A stretch of 52,839 nucleotides of DNA from Bacteroidota bacterium (GCA_021824145.1 JAKALM010000010.1:1-52839); one strand, 5' to 3'. Shown: positions 27,755-37,210, counted from the stretch's first letter. The notes: generated from the letters alone by a model not told the origin. Translations and numbers: made by a program.

Positions 27755-28768
27755 TTAGGCAAAATGTTCTTTTGCTAAACTTGGAAAAGGACTAAAATTC
27801 AATCTCGATTCATAGCCTAATTCGTAGATTCGTAATCCTCTAAAAGCAATCATAGCAGCGTTATCTCCGCAAAATTCCATTCGTGGGACAATAACTTTTT
27901 TATTAAACTTTTTTCCTAATTCAATTAATGAATTTCTTAAAGGTTTGTTTGCAGCAACCCCGCCAACAAGTGAAATTGATTTTACTTCAAAATTATTTAA
28001 TGCTTTTTCGGTGTTTTTAACTAAAGCTTTTATAACAGCATTTTGAAATGAAGCAGCAATGTCTGCCAAGTCTTTATCATGAATATTTTTTTGATCAGAA
28101 TAATTATGTTGAACATATCTTAACACAGCAGTTTTTAATCCACTAAATGAAAAATTGAATGTGTCTTTTAACTCTGCAATTGGGAAATTAATTTTATTAG
28201 GATCTCCATTTTCTGAAACTTTTTGGATTTTTGGTCCGCCAGGATATCCAAGCCCTAATAATTTAGAAACTTTATCGAATGCTTCTCCGGCAGCATCATC
28301 AACAGTTGTTCCTAATTTATAAATTTTCGAAAAGCTTTCTACTAAAAGCAAAAGAGTGTGACCGCCGGAAACAACTAATGCCAAATAAGGGAATTCTGGT
28401 TTTTCTTCCATCAAAAATCCAGAAAAAATATGGCCTTCAATATGATTGACAGCTACAAATGGTTTCTTAACAGCATAAGCTAGTCCTTTTGCAAATGTTA
28501 AACCTACTAATAAGGCACCAATCAATCCTGGGCCAGCTGTAGAGCAGATCAAATCTATTTCATTAAGTTTTAAATCAGATTTTTGAAGTGCATCTTTTAT
28601 TAAGGGAATAATTATTTGTAAATGAGCACGGCTAGATAATTCCGGAACAACTCCGCCATAGTTTGAATGGAAATCTTGTGATGAAATTAAATTAGCTTTT
28701 AATTTTTCATCAGATATTATTGCGACGGAAGTTTCATCGCAAGAGCTTTCTATACCTAAAACATTCAT
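27755..28768 (-). CDS. tsaD: tRNA N6-adenosine threonylcarbamoyltransferase TsaD
   Basis: The catalytic ASKHA-fold subunit that transfers the threonylcarbamoyl group to A37 of ANN-decoding tRNAs. The 337-aa protein begins LGIESSCDETSVAI. It has the metal-binding pair His109/His113 in NHIEGHIFSG, a VSGGHT nucleotide loop, DDAAGEAFDKVSKLLGLGYPGGP, and GGVAANKPLR with a further metal Asp in the FCGDNAAMIA segment. All are family hallmarks. Its first codon overlaps the proline dehydrogenase stop by 4 bases, giving a coupled pair, although the functions are unrelated. TsaB/C/E are not in the window. Confidence 0.96.
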   Translation of the reverse strand: MNVLGIESSCDETSVAIISDEKLKANLISSQDFHSNYGGVVPELSSRAHLQIIIPLIKDALQKSDLKLNEIDLICSTAGPGLIGALLVGLTFAKGLAYAVKKPFVAVNHIEGHIFSGFLMEEKPEFPYLALVVSGGHTLLLLVESFSKIYKLGTTVDDAAGEAFDKVSKLLGLGYPGGPKIQKVSENGDPNKINFPIAELKDTFNFSFSGLKTAVLRYVQHNYSDQKNIHDKDLADIAASFQNAVIKALVKNTEKALNNFEVKSISLVGGVAANKPLRNSLIELGKKFNKKVIVPRMEFCGDNAAMIAFRGLRIYELGYESRLNFSPFPSLAKEHFA

Positions 28769-29667
28769 CTTTTTAATTTAAATAAACTCTTAAAAATATA
28801 ACCAGCTATTTGTGGATTTTCTTTTAATCTTCTTACGGAATATGCATACCAATCTTTACCAAACGGAACATAAATCCGAATTTTATATCCGTCTAAATTA
28901 ATTTTATCTCTAAGTTCTTCTCTTACGCCTAATAGCATTTGGAATTCAAATTTGTCTTTTGTCAGATTAAGTTCATTTATAAGTTTTTTAGCGTTATTAA
29001 TTAAATATTCATCATGCGTTGCAATGCCCACATAATTTCCTGCTTTCAGCATTGCCTCTAATATTTTTAAATAATTATCTCTAATTACTTGCTTGTCTTT
29101 GTATGCAATATTTGGAGACTCAATATAAATTCCTTTGCATAAACGATAATTTGTCCCAATCTTGTTTAACAAAATTACATCATCGTATGTTCTCTTTAAG
29201 TATGCTTGAACAACCACACCAACATTATCATAATTTTCTCTTAATTTTTTATACAAATTGAAAGTCTTATCAGTAAATGGAGAATCTTCCATATCAATGC
29301 GAACAAAGTTGTTATTTTCTTTCGCTTTTTCTACTAGTTCAGAAATTTGCATTAAAGCAAAATTTTCATCAATTGCTAATCCCATTTGTGTTGGTTTTAT
29401 TGACAAGTTAGCTTTTAATTTTTTTTGCTCAATAATGTCTAAAACTTCAAGGGCTTTTTGCTTTGCAGAAATTGCTTCATTTTTGTTTCTTACAGATTCA
29501 CCTAAAACATCAATGGTTGCATAAATTCCTTTATCATTTAATTTTCTTACTAATTCAACTGCACTGTCCAATGTTTCGCCGGCAATATATCTTTTTGAGA
29601 AAAAGCCGACCATAGTTTTTGGCATTAACTGAACAATCGCTACAATAATTTTGTTAAAGAACGACAC
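28765..29667 (-). CDS. putA: Proline dehydrogenase
   Basis: A 300-aa monofunctional FAD-dependent TIM-barrel enzyme oxidising proline to pyrroline-5-carboxylate and passing electrons to the quinone pool. Visible family segments are GIYATIDVLGES, a SIKPTQMGL strand, RIDMEDS, VVQAYLKRTYDD, RLCKGIYIE, a ATHDEYLI strand, FQMLLGVREELR, and the C-terminal substrate-binding YSVRRLKENP with its paired arginines. It lacks a P5C-dehydrogenase domain, so that step is encoded elsewhere. It is the first gene of a coupled pair with tsaD. It is tagged putA by function; the monofunctional gene is also called fadM or prodh. Confidence 0.9.
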   Translation of the reverse strand: MSFFNKIIVAIVQLMPKTMVGFFSKRYIAGETLDSAVELVRKLNDKGIYATIDVLGESVRNKNEAISAKQKALEVLDIIEQKKLKANLSIKPTQMGLAIDENFALMQISELVEKAKENNNFVRIDMEDSPFTDKTFNLYKKLRENYDNVGVVVQAYLKRTYDDVILLNKIGTNYRLCKGIYIESPNIAYKDKQVIRDNYLKILEAMLKAGNYVGIATHDEYLINNAKKLINELNLTKDKFEFQMLLGVREELRDKINLDGYKIRIYVPFGKDWYAYSVRRLKENPQIAGYIFKSLFKLKR

Positions 29668-29762
29668 AGTATTACTCCTATCTATAGTTTTCCTCTAATT
29701 ATGTTTTTTATTGACTTTAATATTTTTCTTTTAAATTTAAATATGCATTTAGTAAATGTGAT

Positions 29763-30596
29763 TCAACTCTTATAAGTTTTGCCAACTTCATAAGTACCGA
29801 ACTCTTTTATACTTAATGATATTTCTGCTAAATGATTTAATGCTTTCTTAATTTTATCGTCTGAAAGGCTTCCTTTCATATCAAGATAAAAATTATATTC
29901 AAATGGCTTATGTGGAATTGGTCTAGACTCAATTTTCATAAGATCAATATCTCTTAAAGCAAAAACGCTTAATGCTCTAAATAAAGCACCAGGCATACTC
30001 TTAAGTTCAAAACAAATGGATGTTTTAGGGTTTTTAAATTCTTTTTTTATTTTTTTTCTGCTTACAGCTAAAAACCTTGTAAAATTCTCTTGATTATTTT
30101 GGATATTACTTTTCAAGATTTTCAATTTATAAATATCTGCCGCTTCCCTGCTTGCAATAGCGGCAACTGGCATTTCTTTGTTATTCAATAATAATAAGGC
30201 AGAGCCGGCTGTATCATATGCTGGAATAATTTCTGCATTCTTCAATGATTTTAAAAAAATAGAACACTGCCCTAAAGCTTGAGGATGTGAATATACTTTT
30301 TTGATTTCTTTCAATTCATAGTTTTTATTTGCAAGCAAGTGATGATTAATTTGAAGATTCAATTCGCCGACAATTGTTAATGAATATTGAAGTAGTAAAT
30401 CATATGACTCAAAAACACTTCCATACAATGAATTTTCAATTGGTATGACACCATAATCAACTAGATTATTTTTTACTTTTGTAAATACTTCTTCAAAAGA
30501 AAATGAGGGAGAAATTAAAATATTTTCGTTAAACATTTTTTTGGAAGCAGTTTCACTGTAAGCACCACGTTCACCTTGGAAGGCAATTTTAAGCAT
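29763..30596 (-). CDS. pheA: Prephenate dehydratase
   Basis: Converts prephenate to phenylpyruvate in phenylalanine synthesis. The 277-aa protein is the monofunctional type: a periplasmic-binding-like catalytic domain (residues 1-180) with the catalytic TRF at 173-175 after NNQENF, then an ACT domain. The ACT domain carries GALFRALSVFALRDIDL (203-219) and ESRP (223-226), which usually bind phenylalanine for feedback inhibition. There is no N-terminal chorismate mutase, unlike the E. coli P-protein. A chorismate mutase domain is instead fused to MltG about 2 kb downstream. The start overlaps coaE by 8 bases. Confidence 0.95.
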   Translation of the reverse strand: MLKIAFQGERGAYSETASKKMFNENILISPSFSFEEVFTKVKNNLVDYGVIPIENSLYGSVFESYDLLLQYSLTIVGELNLQINHHLLANKNYELKEIKKVYSHPQALGQCSIFLKSLKNAEIIPAYDTAGSALLLLNNKEMPVAAIASREAADIYKLKILKSNIQNNQENFTRFLAVSRKKIKKEFKNPKTSICFELKSMPGALFRALSVFALRDIDLMKIESRPIPHKPFEYNFYLDMKGSLSDDKIKKALNHLAEISLSIKEFGTYEVGKTYKS

Positions 30597-31209
30597 TGGT
30601 AGTTAAAAGTCCTTTAAGAATATTAATTAATAGAAGAGCTTTATTCTTTAAATCATCTATTCCATTATTGTTTTCAAATACAAAATCAGCACGCTTCATT
30701 TTTTCTGAATCAAGCATTTGATTCTCATTTCTCTTAATAAATTGATCTTTAGAAAAATTGCCATCCTTAGTTTTTCTTTCCATCCTCAACTCTTCGCTAG
30801 CTGTCACTAAAACAACATAATCAAAAAGATTTTCCATATTAGCTTCAAAAATAAGAGCAGCTTCTGCAGCCACAATATCATAACTTTGCAAAATTTCTTC
30901 CGCTAAGATATTAACTTTTTTTATAACTTTTGGGTGAATAATAGAATTTATTTTTTGAACGTTTTGAGGAATTGAAAAAACTTTTTCTGCAATGAAAGTT
31001 TTATTTGCTTTGCCATTCACAAAAGATTCTTTTCCGAACGCCTTTATAATTTTTTCTTTTATTTGATGATCTGTCTCTAATAAATTTTTAGCCTCTTCAT
31101 CTACATTAATAACTGGTATTCCATTCTGATTTAAAAAATTACAAAACACAGATTTACCAGATCCAATACTTCCGGTAACTGCTATTTTTATTTTTCTTTT
31201 TTTGGTCAT
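30589..31209 (-). CDS. coaE: Dephospho-CoA kinase
   Basis: Performs the last step of coenzyme A synthesis, phosphorylating the 3'-OH of dephospho-CoA. The 206-aa P-loop kinase shows the Walker A TGSIGSGKS at residues 12-20, INVDEEAKNLL for substrate binding, HPKV and VAAEAALIFEA, and LVTASEELRMERKTKDGNFSKDQFIKRNENQ as the lid region. The N-terminal Met is followed by a Lys-rich start. It sits between rny (46 bases upstream on the same strand, with a hairpin in the gap) and pheA (8-base overlap). Coupling to pheA looks organisational rather than functional. Confidence 0.95.
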   Translation of the reverse strand: MTKKRKIKIAVTGSIGSGKSVFCNFLNQNGIPVINVDEEAKNLLETDHQIKEKIIKAFGKESFVNGKANKTFIAEKVFSIPQNVQKINSIIHPKVIKKVNILAEEILQSYDIVAAEAALIFEANMENLFDYVVLVTASEELRMERKTKDGNFSKDQFIKRNENQMLDSEKMKRADFVFENNNGIDDLKNKALLLINILKGLLTTNA

Positions 31210-31229
31210 AATAATTAGTGGTTGGAATT

Positions 31230-31251
31230 AGCAGAGTATTTCTACTCTGCT
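31230..31251 (-). terminator. Hairpin between rny and coaE
   Basis: A perfect 9-bp stem (AGCAGAGTA / TACTCTGCT) with a 4-base loop lies right after the rny stop. No long T run follows on the minus strand, so it may be a weak terminator or an mRNA-stabilising hairpin. Confidence 0.5.
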
Positions 31252-31255
31252 TAAA

Positions 31256-32818
31256 TTATCTTGCGAAGCTAATTTTTCTGACTTCACGAATTACTGTAAC
31301 TTTAATTTGGCCTGGATATTCCATTTCATTTTCTATTTTTGCAGCTATATCATGCGAAAGTTTATCTGCAACTAGATCATCTATTTTATCATGCTCAACA
31401 ACAACTCTAACTTCTCTTCCAGCTTGAATTGCGTATGTTTTAGCAACACCTTCAAAAGATTTTGCCAAAGCTTCAAGATTTTCTAATCGCTTAACATAAC
31501 CTTCCAATGGCTCTCTGCGAGCACCAGGCCTAGCGCCGCTTATGGCATCTGCAGCTTGAACTAATGGAGCAATCGGATGTTCCATTTCTATATCTTCGTG
31601 ATGAGATCCAACAGCATTGACTACAATTGGATGTTCTTTATATTTTTTTGTCAACTCATAACCAAGAAGTGCATGCGGACCTTCAACACTTTTATCTACT
31701 GTTTTTCCAATATCATGTAAAAGTCCTGCTCTTTTTGCAAGCATAGAATCTAATCCAACTTCAGCGGCCATAATTCCTGTAAGATAAGCAACTTCAATAC
31801 TATGCTGAAGTAAATTTTGCCCGTAACTTGAGCGGTACTTCATTCTTCCGATATGCTTAATCAACTCTTGATGCATATTGTGAAGCCCTAATTGAAGAAT
31901 AGTATTTTCGCCATCACGAATCATTTCTTCTTCTAATTCTTGCCTAACTTTTTCAACAACTTCTTCTATTCTTGCTGGATGAATTCGTCCATCAGTAATT
32001 AGTCTTTCGAGAGAAACACGAGCAACTTCTCTTCTAAATTGATCAAATGAAGAAAGAATAACTGCCTCAGGAGTATCATCGACAATTACATCAACACCAG
32101 TAGCAGCTTCAAAAGCTCTTATGTTTCTGCCTTCTTTACCAATTATTCGTCCTTTCATCTCATCATTAGTAATTTGGACAACTGAAACAGTAGTTTCGAT
32201 TGAATGATCAGCGGCAGTTCTTTGAATTGCTTGCACAATTACTTTTTGAGCTTCTTTTTTTGCATCTGATTTTGCCTGATCATGAATTTCTTTAATAACA
32301 TGTGCAACTTCAGATTTAGCAGTGTTAATCATATTTTCAATTAACATATTTTTAGCTTCTTCAGTAGATAAGCCAGAAATTTTTTCCAGCTTAGCATTTT
32401 GTTCAGCTTCCAACTTTTCAACTTCTGCTAATCTTAATTCGATGTTCTTTTTTAAGTCGTGCAGCTCTTTTTCTGCCTGCTTGTTCTCTTTCTCTTTTTT
32501 AATAACTAAGTCGAATTTCTTTTCAATGTTTTCTTCACGAACATTTAATTGTTTCTCTAAGTTGCCAATCTTTTGTCTTTTTTGATTTACTTCATTATCG
32601 AATTCAACTTTCTTTTTATACCATTCATCTTTAACCTCTAACAATTTTTCTCTCTTTATATTACTCGATTCTTTTTGTGCTTCGGCAATAATTTGTTTTG
32701 CACGTTCTTCTGCAGATGCAATACTTTTTTTACCGATCCTAGAATTGAATAACCACCCTAAATAGAAAAATAAAGCTACAAGGACTATAACCATTGGTAT
32801 TAACAATAACACATCCAT
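31256..32818 (-). CDS. rny: Ribonuclease Y
   Basis: A membrane-anchored endoribonuclease that starts bulk mRNA decay. The 520-aa protein has the full architecture: an N-terminal membrane helix (residues about 3-24), a long charged coiled coil to about 190, a KH RNA-binding domain (GRIIGKEGRNIRAFEAATGVD), and an HD domain with the metal motif HDIGK near 368 plus VGSHHEDIE downstream. The C-terminus EYPGQIKVTVIREVR is family typical. It follows the 6S RNA locus and zapA on the same strand, a gene order known to accompany 6S RNA in many bacteria for the zapA side. Confidence 0.97.
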   Translation of the reverse strand: MDVLLLIPMVIVLVALFFYLGWLFNSRIGKKSIASAEERAKQIIAEAQKESSNIKREKLLEVKDEWYKKKVEFDNEVNQKRQKIGNLEKQLNVREENIEKKFDLVIKKEKENKQAEKELHDLKKNIELRLAEVEKLEAEQNAKLEKISGLSTEEAKNMLIENMINTAKSEVAHVIKEIHDQAKSDAKKEAQKVIVQAIQRTAADHSIETTVSVVQITNDEMKGRIIGKEGRNIRAFEAATGVDVIVDDTPEAVILSSFDQFRREVARVSLERLITDGRIHPARIEEVVEKVRQELEEEMIRDGENTILQLGLHNMHQELIKHIGRMKYRSSYGQNLLQHSIEVAYLTGIMAAEVGLDSMLAKRAGLLHDIGKTVDKSVEGPHALLGYELTKKYKEHPIVVNAVGSHHEDIEMEHPIAPLVQAADAISGARPGARREPLEGYVKRLENLEALAKSFEGVAKTYAIQAGREVRVVVEHDKIDDLVADKLSHDIAAKIENEMEYPGQIKVTVIREVRKISFAR

Positions 32819-32848
32819 TTTTCCTCCAATGTAGGGATTAATTATTTT

Positions 32849-33056
32849 ACCGCTCTTGTCAGTCGCTGACTAACAAGGGGAAAAACCTCATTAAATCAGT
32901 GTGGGAATTTGCCCGAACGCTTTTTACTTCCCCTGTCCTGATTAAAAATCAGAATCCCGATATAAATCGAAATGGGGCCTGTAATAGACGCCGAAAGTCA
33001 ATTTCCCTTTGTTATGAAAGTTAGTTTTTCATTTTTAGTGGACTGACAGAGCGGTA
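32849..33056 (-). ncRNA. ssrS: 6S RNA
   Basis: A gene-free stretch of about 245 bases between zapA and rny holds a long RNA-like fold. The ends pair as a closing stem on the minus strand (ACCGCTCTGTCAGTC near 33055 with GACTGACAAGAGCGGT near 32849), giving a roughly 208-nt molecule. The interior has GC-rich paired blocks around a central region, as in 6S RNA, which mimics an open promoter and binds sigma-70 RNA polymerase. Location directly beside zapA is the classic genomic context of ssrS. I could not fold it computationally, so the exact ends are approximate. Confidence 0.75.
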
Positions 33057-33063
33057 TTATCTT

Positions 33064-33360
33064 TTAAGATGGGTCTAACATATTTGGTTCATTAAAAAGC
33101 AGCTTAATCTTTTTGATTTTGTCCGATGCCTGTATTACAAATTCTCTATTTTTATTTTTTTCTAAAAAGAGATCATAAGCAATATTTAAGCAAGCAATAA
33201 TTGCAATTGTTTGCGCCGGTTGATCAGGTAATTCTTCCTTTGTTTCTTCCATAACTTTATTAACATAAATAGCTAGCTCTTTAGCTATTTCTTCATTTTC
33301 GACAAGTAAGGAATATTCTTTATCAAATATTTTTATTTTAAGCTTCTTTTTATCCGTCAT
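33064..33360 (-). CDS. zapA: Cell division protein ZapA
   Basis: A 98-aa FtsZ-associated protein that bundles FtsZ protofilaments and stabilises the Z ring. The N-terminal beta-hairpin domain contains the family pattern KIKIFDKEYSLLVENEE...LAIYVNKVMEE (residues 7-40). A helix follows with QTIAIIACLNIAYDLFLEKN, the expected coiled-coil dimerisation segment. It sits 7 bases above the predicted 6S RNA and downstream of a small coiled-coil protein gene. ZapA beside 6S RNA is a recurrent bacterial arrangement, supporting both calls. Confidence 0.9.
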   Translation of the reverse strand: MTDKKKLKIKIFDKEYSLLVENEEIAKELAIYVNKVMEETKEELPDQPAQTIAIIACLNIAYDLFLEKNKNREFVIQASDKIKKIKLLFNEPNMLDPS

Positions 33361-33426
33361 TTATGTTTTATCCATCTAACAAACATTATTTTTAAGAACT
33401 TAAACTTTCTGCATGGTTAGTTTTTG

Positions 33427-33741
33427 CTATCCAGCAGAGAGATGATAGTCTATTTTTGATATTAAATTTTGTAATCTAATTTTTAAATTTTCCCGCTCCT
33501 TTGAATTTAATGAATTAAATAAATTAATTTCACCCTCGTTATTTTGGTTTTTAATTTCTTTTTCTACAGAAGATAATTTTTGAGTTAAATAAGTATTTTC
33601 ATTTTTTAACTGAATTAGTTGACCTTGCAAATCTGCATTTTGTTCTACAAGTTCTTGGTTTTTATGCAATAAATTTGAAATTAGTCCTTCAATTGAACTT
33701 AATTCATTTATAAGAATTTCATATTTTGTTAAATCTGCCAT
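33427..33741 (-). CDS. Small coiled-coil protein, possibly ZapB-like
   Basis: A 104-aa protein that I do not recognise as a named family. It is nearly all helical. Residues about 10-70 show heptad spacing of Leu/Ile (LISNLLHKNQELVEQNADLQ, then QLIQLKNENTYLTQKL), i.e. a coiled coil. A basic C-terminal helix follows. Its ATG directly follows the pheT stop (TAAATG), so translation is coupled, and zapA comes next. Position beside zapA and the short coiled coil suggest a ZapB-like division partner, but that is inference from context; no shared motif proves it. Confidence 0.65.
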   Translation of the reverse strand: MADLTKYEILINELSSIEGLISNLLHKNQELVEQNADLQGQLIQLKNENTYLTQKLSSVEKEIKNQNNEGEINLFNSLNSKERENLKIRLQNLISKIDYHLSAG

Positions 33742-36150
33742 TTAGGCGCCTCTGAGTATTGCACTAAAATTAGTTTTGATCTTTTCAATTAAATAATTAA
33801 AATCTTTTTCAATTTCCTCTTCGGTTAAAGTTCTTTCTTCTGAATAATACTCTAATGAAAATGCCATGCTTTTTTTATTTTTCCCTAATGTTTCGCTTTC
33901 AAAAAGATCGAATAGGTTAACTGATTTTAATAATTCTGAGCTTGATTTTTTAATAAACTTAATTACTTCTTCGTAAGTTACTGAATTATCAAATATAAAT
34001 GCAAAATCTCTAATTGATTTTGGAAACTTTAATGGTTCTAAATATTTCTTCGAATTTGCTTTTATTTTTTTAAGCTTACTTAAATCAAATTCAAAACAAA
34101 AAACATCCTGTTGAATATCAAATTGTTTAAGAACATCTTTCTTTACTTTACCTCCAACACCAATTTCTACTTTTTCATAATTTTTAGTAAAGTAAAAATC
34201 GAAAATACTATCTCCATTGTGATAATATGAATCATTTAAAACATTGTCAAGCGAAATTTTTATTAATAAACTGTTTATATATCCTTTCAAATCATAGAAA
34301 TCAAAATATTTTTCTGGAAAATTCCATGTTTTATCTTGAATTTTTCCAGTTACAATAAAAATAAGTTTTTGATTTTCTGAAAAATCTTCGAAGTTTTTTA
34401 TTTCTTTCTTTTCATTCTTAAGATTAAAAACATTTCCAATTTCAAATAATCTCAAATTCTTTTCACCAACATTAATATTTTTGGCAACTACTCCTAAAGC
34501 ACTTGGGATTAAAGAAGTCCTTAAAAATGCCATATCTAAACTTTGTGGATTTAAGATTTGAATTTTATTTCCAATAAGTGAAGCGAACTGTTCCTTTTGC
34601 AGTGGATTGTTTACCATTTCATAAAATCCAAGCGAACAAGAATAATCTCTTATAGCATCTTCAAATGCGGTTTCATCAATTTTTTCCCCAAGCGAAATTG
34701 AAATTTTCGAAATAGTTGGAATATTATCATATCCAAAAATCCTAGCAATTTCTTCAATTAAATCAATTTCACGCTCTAAATCTGGACGAAATGTTGGGAC
34801 TAAAAACCTATTTTCATTTTCAGATTCAAAAATGATTTTTAATCCAAGTTTTTTCAAAATTTGTAATATTTTTTCTTTAGGAATTTGGAATCCTAATATT
34901 TTATAAACTCGCTCAAATCTTAAAAGTACTTCCTTCTCTTTTATTTTTTCTGGATAATTATCCAATGAACCATGAGCAATTTCACCATTTCCTAAATCAG
35001 CAATTAACTGGGCAGCTCTTTCTGCGGCTAACAAAGTCGAACTTGGATCAACCCATCGTTCAAATCTATATGAAGCTTCTGTACTTAATCCCAATGCTTT
35101 AGAAGTTTTTCTAATACTTGAAGGATTAAAATGCGCACTTTCAATTAAAATATTTTTTGTTGAATTATTAATTTCAGAATTTTCGCCACCCATAACACCA
35201 GCAATAGCAACTGGTTTTTCACTATCACATATCATCAATGTGCCTTTTGGCAACTTACGTTCTTTCGAATCTAAAGTTGTAAACACTGTTTCGGTCTCAG
35301 TACTTTTTACAACTATTTTTTGTCCATTTAATTTATCAAGATCAAAAGCGTGAAGCGGCTGCCCTAATTCATACATTACAAAGTTTGTAACATCAACAAT
35401 ATTGTTAATTGGCCGCAGTCCAATTTTTGTTAATCTTTTCTTCAACCAATCAGGTGAATCTTTAACAGTAATATTCTTTACAACTTTTGCTGTATATCTT
35501 GGACAATTAATTTTATCAACAATCTCAACTGATGCAAGTTCTTTAACTTTTTTTGCCGATTCGTGCAGTGTATATTCTGGCAGGTGAAATTCTTTATTAA
35601 ATATTGAAGCTAAATCTTTTGCCACTCCAATATGTGAAAGTGCATCTGATCGGTTTGGAGTAATTGCAATTTCTAAAATAACATCGTTTAATTCTAGTTC
35701 TTTTACAATTGATTTGCCGACATTAACTTCTTCCGTAAGAACCATAATTCCAGAATGATCATTACTCAATTCAAGCTCTGCTTCGGAACAAATCATACCA
35801 AATGATTCTACACCACGAATTTTTGCTTTGTTTATTTTAAAATTCCCATTAGGAATAATTGTTCCAATTGGAGCAAAAACAATTTTCTGTCCTGTTTCAA
35901 CATTTGGTGCGCCACAAATTACTTGAAGATCTTCAGTGCCGGTATTTACAATACAAACCGATAACTTATCCGCATTAGGATGTTTCTTTTTTTCTTTTAC
36001 ATATCCAACAATAAAATCTTTATATAATTCATTCTCATCAACATAATCTTCAACTTCTAATCCGGACATAGTAAGCTTATGAACTATTTCCTGTACTGGA
36101 ATATTTTCAAGGTCAACATATTCTTTTAACCAATTCAATGAAACTTTCAA
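33742..36150 (-). CDS. pheT: Phenylalanine--tRNA ligase beta subunit
   Basis: The 802-aa beta subunit of the (alphabeta)2 PheRS. It contains an N-terminal tRNA-binding OB fold (residues about 40-150, IVGYVKEKKKHPNADKLSVC), the B3/B4 editing domain with GPM-like VVKNITVKDSP...GLRPINNIVDVTNFVMYELGQPLHAFDLDK, a B5 domain, a catalytic-like core, and a C-terminal ferredoxin-fold anticodon-binding domain starting near FPKSIRDFAFIFD at about 705. Length and domain order are complete. It lies 14 bases after pheS and is followed with no gap by the small coiled-coil gene. Confidence 0.97.
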   Translation of the reverse strand: MKVSLNWLKEYVDLENIPVQEIVHKLTMSGLEVEDYVDENELYKDFIVGYVKEKKKHPNADKLSVCIVNTGTEDLQVICGAPNVETGQKIVFAPIGTIIPNGNFKINKAKIRGVESFGMICSEAELELSNDHSGIMVLTEEVNVGKSIVKELELNDVILEIAITPNRSDALSHIGVAKDLASIFNKEFHLPEYTLHESAKKVKELASVEIVDKINCPRYTAKVVKNITVKDSPDWLKKRLTKIGLRPINNIVDVTNFVMYELGQPLHAFDLDKLNGQKIVVKSTETETVFTTLDSKERKLPKGTLMICDSEKPVAIAGVMGGENSEINNSTKNILIESAHFNPSSIRKTSKALGLSTEASYRFERWVDPSSTLLAAERAAQLIADLGNGEIAHGSLDNYPEKIKEKEVLLRFERVYKILGFQIPKEKILQILKKLGLKIIFESENENRFLVPTFRPDLEREIDLIEEIARIFGYDNIPTISKISISLGEKIDETAFEDAIRDYSCSLGFYEMVNNPLQKEQFASLIGNKIQILNPQSLDMAFLRTSLIPSALGVVAKNINVGEKNLRLFEIGNVFNLKNEKKEIKNFEDFSENQKLIFIVTGKIQDKTWNFPEKYFDFYDLKGYINSLLIKISLDNVLNDSYYHNGDSIFDFYFTKNYEKVEIGVGGKVKKDVLKQFDIQQDVFCFEFDLSKLKKIKANSKKYLEPLKFPKSIRDFAFIFDNSVTYEEVIKFIKKSSSELLKSVNLFDLFESETLGKNKKSMAFSLEYYSEERTLTEEEIEKDFNYLIEKIKTNFSAILRGA

Positions 36151-36164
36151 TTCTTATCTCCTGC

Positions 36165-37193
36165 TCAAAACTGTTTTAAGAACCTGAAATCATTATCAAA
36201 GAAAACACGAATATCATCGATTCCATATTTTAATAAAGCTGTTCTTTCAATTCCCATTCCGAAGGCATAACCGGTATATTGTTCATGATCATAATTCACA
36301 TTATCAAAAACATTCGGATCAACCATTCCACATCCAAGTATTTCTAGCCAGCCGCTATGTTTACAAACCTTACATCCTTTACCGTGGCATAAAAAACAAG
36401 TTATATCCATTTCTGCACTAGGTTCAGTAAATGGGAAAAAACTTGGACGAAATCTATATTTTAAATTCTCTCCATAAAACTGATGAGCAAATGCAACAAG
36501 TGTCCCTTTTAATTCGGCAAATGTTACATCATTATCAACATACAAACCTTCCACTTGGTGAAATACACAATAACTTCTGGAACTAATCGCCTCATTCCTA
36601 TAAACTCTTCCCGGCATAATTGCTCTAACAGGAGGTTTTGTTTTTTCCATAATTCGAATTTGCACAGGTGAAGTATGAGTTCTTAAAAGGAAATCACTGT
36701 TAATAAAAAAAGTATCCTGCATATCTCTTGCAGGATGATCAGGTGGAAAATTTAATGCACCGAAATTGTTATAATCAGATTCAAGTTCAGGTCCTTCAAT
36801 GACAGAAAAACCCAATCCTTTAAATATTGATTTAATTTCATTTAATGTTTGAATAAGTAAATGTTTACTGCCAATTGTTCGTTCAAATCCGGGCAGACTT
36901 AAATCAATTTTTTCAACTGATTCTTTTTCTAAAGAATCAATATGATCTTTTAATAAATTAAATTTTTCAGTTACTTCATTTCGGAGAGCGTTGAGGAGTT
37001 TTCCTAGAACTGGTTTTTCTTCTTTCGATGCATTTTTCAATTCATCAAAAAGCTGAGATACAAGACCATTTCTACTTAGAAATTTTAGCCTTAATTCTTC
37101 AAGTTGTTTCGTGTCTTTTACAGCTGAAATATCTTGATTGAAATGGGCAGTAATTTTCTTGATTCTTTCATCAAGCATATCTTTAATCTTCAA
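36165..37193 (-). CDS. pheS: Phenylalanine--tRNA ligase alpha subunit
   Basis: The 342-aa catalytic subunit of PheRS, a class II aminoacyl-tRNA synthetase. After an N-terminal coiled coil (residues 1-85) come motif 2 (GRVYRNEAISSRSYCVFHQVEGLYV), the FRPSFFPFTEPSAEMD segment and motif 3 (GYAFGMGIERTALLKYGIDDIR). A four-cysteine insertion, CFLCHGKGCKVCKHSGW, lies before motif 3 and could bind zinc; this occurs in other bacterial PheS. It is downstream of a hairpin that separates it from rplT and directly upstream of pheT. Confidence 0.97.
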   Translation of the reverse strand: MKIKDMLDERIKKITAHFNQDISAVKDTKQLEELRLKFLSRNGLVSQLFDELKNASKEEKPVLGKLLNALRNEVTEKFNLLKDHIDSLEKESVEKIDLSLPGFERTIGSKHLLIQTLNEIKSIFKGLGFSVIEGPELESDYNNFGALNFPPDHPARDMQDTFFINSDFLLRTHTSPVQIRIMEKTKPPVRAIMPGRVYRNEAISSRSYCVFHQVEGLYVDNDVTFAELKGTLVAFAHQFYGENLKYRFRPSFFPFTEPSAEMDITCFLCHGKGCKVCKHSGWLEILGCGMVDPNVFDNVNYDHEQYTGYAFGMGIERTALLKYGIDDIRVFFDNDFRFLKQF

Positions 37194-37210
37194 GTTTATT
37201 TAAAATAATA

